From Bradyrhizobium erythrophlei (GTDB lineage Bacteria > Pseudomonadota > Alphaproteobacteria > Rhizobiales > Xanthobacteraceae), in the NCBI RefSeq assembly GCF_900142985.1, contig NZ_LT670849.1, forward strand, positions 4,294,501 to 4,358,500: DNA of 64,000 bases. The letters run 5' to 3'. Each line of letters begins with the position of its first letter. Position 1 is the stretch's first letter. This document shows positions 61,459-64,000 of the stretch, piece after piece. Made by a program: the position numbers and the translations under genes. The notes beneath the pieces were generated by a model. The model saw only the letters and a list, made by a program, of their open reading frames with translations. It made no database searches and had not been told where the DNA came from.

Positions 61459-62961
61459 ATGCTGTTTTCCTCCTACACCTTCCTGTTTCAATTCCTTCCG
61501 GCCGTAGCGCTTGCCTTCGCCGCGGCGCGGCGTCATTCGCCGCGTGCCGGCATCCTGGTGCTGGCCGTCGCATCGCTGTTTTTCTACGGCGCGTGGAAGC
61601 CGGTCTATCTGGTGCTGCTGATAGCCTCTATCGGGGCGAATTTTTCGCTCGGCCTCCTGATGGAGGATGGCTCGCGCCGACGCGCCGTCGGCATGCTCGG
61701 CGTGGCGCTCAATCTCGCGCTGCTTTGTTATTTCAAATACACGAACTTCATCTTCGACAGCATCAGCACGTTGACCGGCGCGCCGTTGCCGTTCGTGAAC
61801 GTCGTGCTGCCGCTCGGCATCTCCTTCTTCACGTTTCAGCAGATCGCCTATCTGGTCGACGTGATGCGGGGTGCGAAGGTCGAGCGCGACATCGTGGCCT
61901 ACACGCTGTTCGTGTCGTTCTTCCCGCATCTGATCGCCGGGCCGCTGGTCCACCATGCGGAGATGATCCCGCAATTCAAGCGCGGGCGCACCTCGCGTTC
62001 GGCGGCGCTGGCGGCACGGGGATTGGCGATCTTCGCCGCCGGGCTGTTCAAGAAGGTGGTGATCGCGGACAACCTCGCGCAGTTCGTCTCGCCGGTCTAT
62101 GCCCATCTCGACGCCGGCGGCGCGGTCACCCCTAGCTGGGCGTGGCTCTCGACATTGTCCTACGCGTTCCAGATCTATTTCGATTTCTCCGGCTATTCCG
62201 ATATGGCGATCGGGCTGGCGCTGTTGTTCGGCATCCGCCTGCCGGTCAATTTCCGTTCGCCCTACAAGGCGACCTCGATCATCGATTTCTGGCGGCGATG
62301 GCACATCACGCTGTCCCGCTTCCTGCGCGACTATCTCTACATTCCGCTCGGCGGCAACCGGCTCGGAGAGCGCCGCCGCTATCTCAACCTGATGCTGACG
62401 ATGCTGCTCGGTGGACTCTGGCACGGGGCGGGGTGGAATTTTCTGATCTGGGGCGGTCTTCACGGCGTTTATCTCAGCCTCAATCACCGCTGGCAGAAGT
62501 GGCGAGGCGCGGCGCCGAAGGCTGCGTCGTCCAATCACCTTGCTGACATCGCCGCATGGGCCGTCACGTTCAGCGCCGTCGTCATCGCCTGGGTGTTCTT
62601 TCGCGCCAAGACGTTTGCCGGGGCGTGGGCGGTGTTGAGCGCGATGTTCGGCTTTGGCGGCGGCAGTTCGTCCTATGTTTCGCCGGGCATTCTGCGTGTG
62701 ATGGACCTGCCGATTTTGGTAAGCGAAGAGCGTCTGCTCGCGATCGGCAGCGCCGCGGTGGCGCTGTCGCTTGCGCTTGCCTTGTTCCTCCCCAATGTGG
62801 CCGAACTCTACGGCGATCGCGAATATCGCCGCGCGGTGGAACCATCACGCGGGCCGCGCTGGCGGCCGAACTTCGCGTGGGCCTTGCTGTCGGCGCTCGC
62901 GATCGCCGTCTCGCTGTTCGGCATGTGGCAGCGGCTTGAATTTCTCTATTTTCAATTTTGA
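61459..62961 (+). CDS. MBOAT-family O-acyltransferase
   Basis: 500 residues, many helices. Signature SIIDFWRRWHITLSRFLRDYLYIPLGGNRLG and MLLGGLWHGAGWNFLIWGGLHG with the catalytic histidine of the MBOAT/AlgI family. Moves acetyl across the inner membrane for modification of an exopolysaccharide or peptidoglycan. Eleven bases after the SGNH-like gene. Confidence 0.95.
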   Translation: MLFSSYTFLFQFLPAVALAFAAARRHSPRAGILVLAVASLFFYGAWKPVYLVLLIASIGANFSLGLLMEDGSRRRAVGMLGVALNLALLCYFKYTNFIFDSISTLTGAPLPFVNVVLPLGISFFTFQQIAYLVDVMRGAKVERDIVAYTLFVSFFPHLIAGPLVHHAEMIPQFKRGRTSRSAALAARGLAIFAAGLFKKVVIADNLAQFVSPVYAHLDAGGAVTPSWAWLSTLSYAFQIYFDFSGYSDMAIGLALLFGIRLPVNFRSPYKATSIIDFWRRWHITLSRFLRDYLYIPLGGNRLGERRRYLNLMLTMLLGGLWHGAGWNFLIWGGLHGVYLSLNHRWQKWRGAAPKAASSNHLADIAAWAVTFSAVVIAWVFFRAKTFAGAWAVLSAMFGFGGGSSSYVSPGILRVMDLPILVSEERLLAIGSAAVALSLALALFLPNVAELYGDREYRRAVEPSRGPRWRPNFAWALLSALAIAVSLFGMWQRLEFLYFQF

Positions 62962-62997
62962 GTGTTCGGTTTGACTGTTCGGCGCGGCGCTCTTGTG

Positions 62998-63026
62998 TTG
63001 CGAATCCCGCGCGACGCCTTTATATA
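62998..63026 (+). promoter_or_regulatory. Sigma70-like promoter before the leader peptide
   Basis: TTGCGA (62998-63003), 17-bp spacer, TATATA (63021-63026). The expected start is about 63033, giving a 27-nt leader before the small ORF. Confidence 0.6.
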
Positions 63027-63059
63027 GAGCGCATCGTTGCTCGAACCGGGGAGATTTGC

Positions 63060-63146
63060 ATGATTTCGACATTTTCGCAGATCGTATCCTCGCGTCCGAG
63101 GCCGATTTTGGATGCATGTCTTCTGGGTACCCTGCGGGCCGGTTGA
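63060..63146 (+). CDS. Probable 28-residue leader peptide
   Basis: ATG 63060 six bases after GGGGAG, stop TGA at 63144. MISTFSQIVSSRPRPILDAC, then LLGTLRAG. Not membrane-like; has SRPRP and a CLLG segment. Followed by a terminator and the ABC gene, as in attenuation leaders. The motif ACCGGGG (63045-63051) at its ribosome site is complementary to the 3' arm of the terminator (63181-63187). Confidence 0.55.
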   Translation: MISTFSQIVSSRPRPILDACLLGTLRAG

Positions 63147-63166
63147 GGGCCTTATCCGACAGCATC

Positions 63167-63194
63167 GATCGGGGCTGAACCCCCGGTCCTTTTT
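63167..63194 (+). terminator. Terminator between leader peptide and ABC exporter
   Basis: GATCGGGG and CCCCGGTC arms (8 bp with one T-G pair), loop CTGAAC, then CTTTTT. It lies 104 bp before the ABC exporter start, so transcripts must read through it to express the exporter. Confidence 0.75.
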
Positions 63195-63297
63195 CCCAAG
63201 TCGTTGAAATTCAGATCGCCGCGTGCGCGCAAGGCTTTGCCTCGACGCGTCGCGCCCAGAGGAGCCGTCGCGCGTTTTCCCCCGACGGAAGAGAGCC

Positions 63298-64000
63298 ATG
63301 ATTGCAGATGCCAAGAAACGGCCGGCCGCCATCCGCGTGGTCATTCCATTCGTGTTCCGCCACTGGCTCGAGCAGCCGAGGCTGGCTGCCATCGTGGCCG
63401 GCGGTTTTCTCGGCGCGACCGTCGCCGATCTGTTCATGCCGGTTTTCTCCGGCCGGCTGGTCGATGCGCTCGCGCCGGGCGCCGCGCACGAGGTGGCGCG
63501 CCATGATGCCTTCGTTGCATTCGGCGGCATCGTCGCGCTCGGATTCGTGTCGATCATGCTGCGCATCGTCGGGATGCAGGCGATCGTGCCGTTCACGCTG
63601 CGCATCATGTCCGATCTCGCGCGCGATGCGTTTGCGCGCGTGCAGCGCTTTTCGACGGATTGGCACGCCAACAGCTTTGCCGGCTCGACCGTGCGCAAGG
63701 TCACCCGCGGCATGTGGGCGATCGATCTCTACAACGATACGATCCTGATGGCGCTGTTGCCGTCGTTGATGGTGCTGCTCGGTTCGATGATCCTGCTCGG
63801 GCTGCACTGGACCCTGCTTGGTCTCGTCGCCGCGGTGGGCGCGCTGGTCTACGTCCCGATGACGGTGGTGTTCTCGACGCAATACATCGCGCCGGTTGCG
63901 CGGATATCCAATGCCTGGGACACCAAGGTTGGCGGCACGCTGGCCGATGCCATGACCTGCAACGCGGTCGTGAAATCGTTCGGCGCGGAGGCGCGCGAGG
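63298..64000 (+). CDS. ABC exporter, N-terminal transmembrane part (3' end outside window)
   Basis: 234 codons visible from ATG 63298 after GGAAG. Helices at about 30-50, 66-86, 150-170 and 172-195 with short loops; RFSTDWHANSFAGSTVRKVTRGMWAIDLYNDTI is the transmembrane-coupling pattern of type IV ABC exporters, and ADAMTCNAVVKSFGAEARE is the usual intracellular loop segment before TM5. The nucleotide-binding domain should follow beyond the edge. Confidence 0.9.
   Translation, partial: MIADAKKRPAAIRVVIPFVFRHWLEQPRLAAIVAGGFLGATVADLFMPVFSGRLVDALAPGAAHEVARHDAFVAFGGIVALGFVSIMLRIVGMQAIVPFTLRIMSDLARDAFARVQRFSTDWHANSFAGSTVRKVTRGMWAIDLYNDTILMALLPSLMVLLGSMILLGLHWTLLGLVAAVGALVYVPMTVVFSTQYIAPVARISNAWDTKVGGTLADAMTCNAVVKSFGAEARE

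Overview
The window looks like chromosome of an alphaproteobacterium of the Bradyrhizobium / Nitrobacteraceae type. The grounds are high-GC coding sequence, a perfect Irr-type iron-control palindrome in front of bacterioferritin, a PmtA-like phospholipid N-methyltransferase, several Omp25/31-type porins, Bug, TAXI and branched-chain-type solute-binding proteins, and many intergenic palindromic repeats of the kinds that litter these genomes. The assignment is inferred from content; no rRNA, tRNA, CRISPR or phage genes were seen.

Layout. 1-1918: end of an MFS transporter and a beta-barrel protein. 1959-3496 and 17983-19521: two almost identical IS1182-type insertion sequences, each sitting in the loop of a terminator hairpin. 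3533-17946: housekeeping and accessory genes, namely two small glycine-rich secreted paralogues, the iron-storage pair bfd-bfr, a PPOX flavoprotein, hydrolases, an SDR, a collagen-like protein, a J-domain protein, an amber-interrupted small secreted protein, a YeeE/YedE pair, an arylamine N-acetyltransferase, DUF3280 and HD-domain proteins. 19616-24636: thiamine operon thiO-thiS-thiG-thiE-thiC behind a TPP riboswitch. 24763-35076: transglycosylase, an OmpR/EnvZ-type two-component pair, a formyltransferase-like protein, PRC-barrel protein, porin, dodecin, a periplasmic binding protein, DUF4403 and an L,D-transpeptidase. 35373-40744: a likely membrane-lipid cluster (glycosyltransferase, PmtA, an integral membrane protein, class III aminotransferase, phosphatidylserine decarboxylase). 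40891-48610: NUDIX, FecR-domain and extensin-like proteins, an epoxide-hydrolase-like protein and a Bug-type binding protein. 48781-56453: small hypothetical genes, repeats, a MITE-like element, DUF4239, DUF1254 and TAXI proteins. 56454-60323: TetR-controlled EmrAB-type efflux pump. 60458-62961: acetylation pair (SGNH-like plus MBOAT). 62998-64000: promoter, leader peptide, terminator and the start of an ABC exporter.

The most unusual signal is a family of about 170-bp twin-hairpin elements at 8380, 16676 (inverted) and 44035. Each has two hairpins of about 77 nt joined by 13-14 nt. Stems diverge with compensatory changes, yet both loops keep short conserved motifs, and the same hairpin always faces the start codon of the adjacent gene. 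Next come the leader peptide and terminator in front of the ABC exporter, and the insertion of both IS copies into terminator loops.
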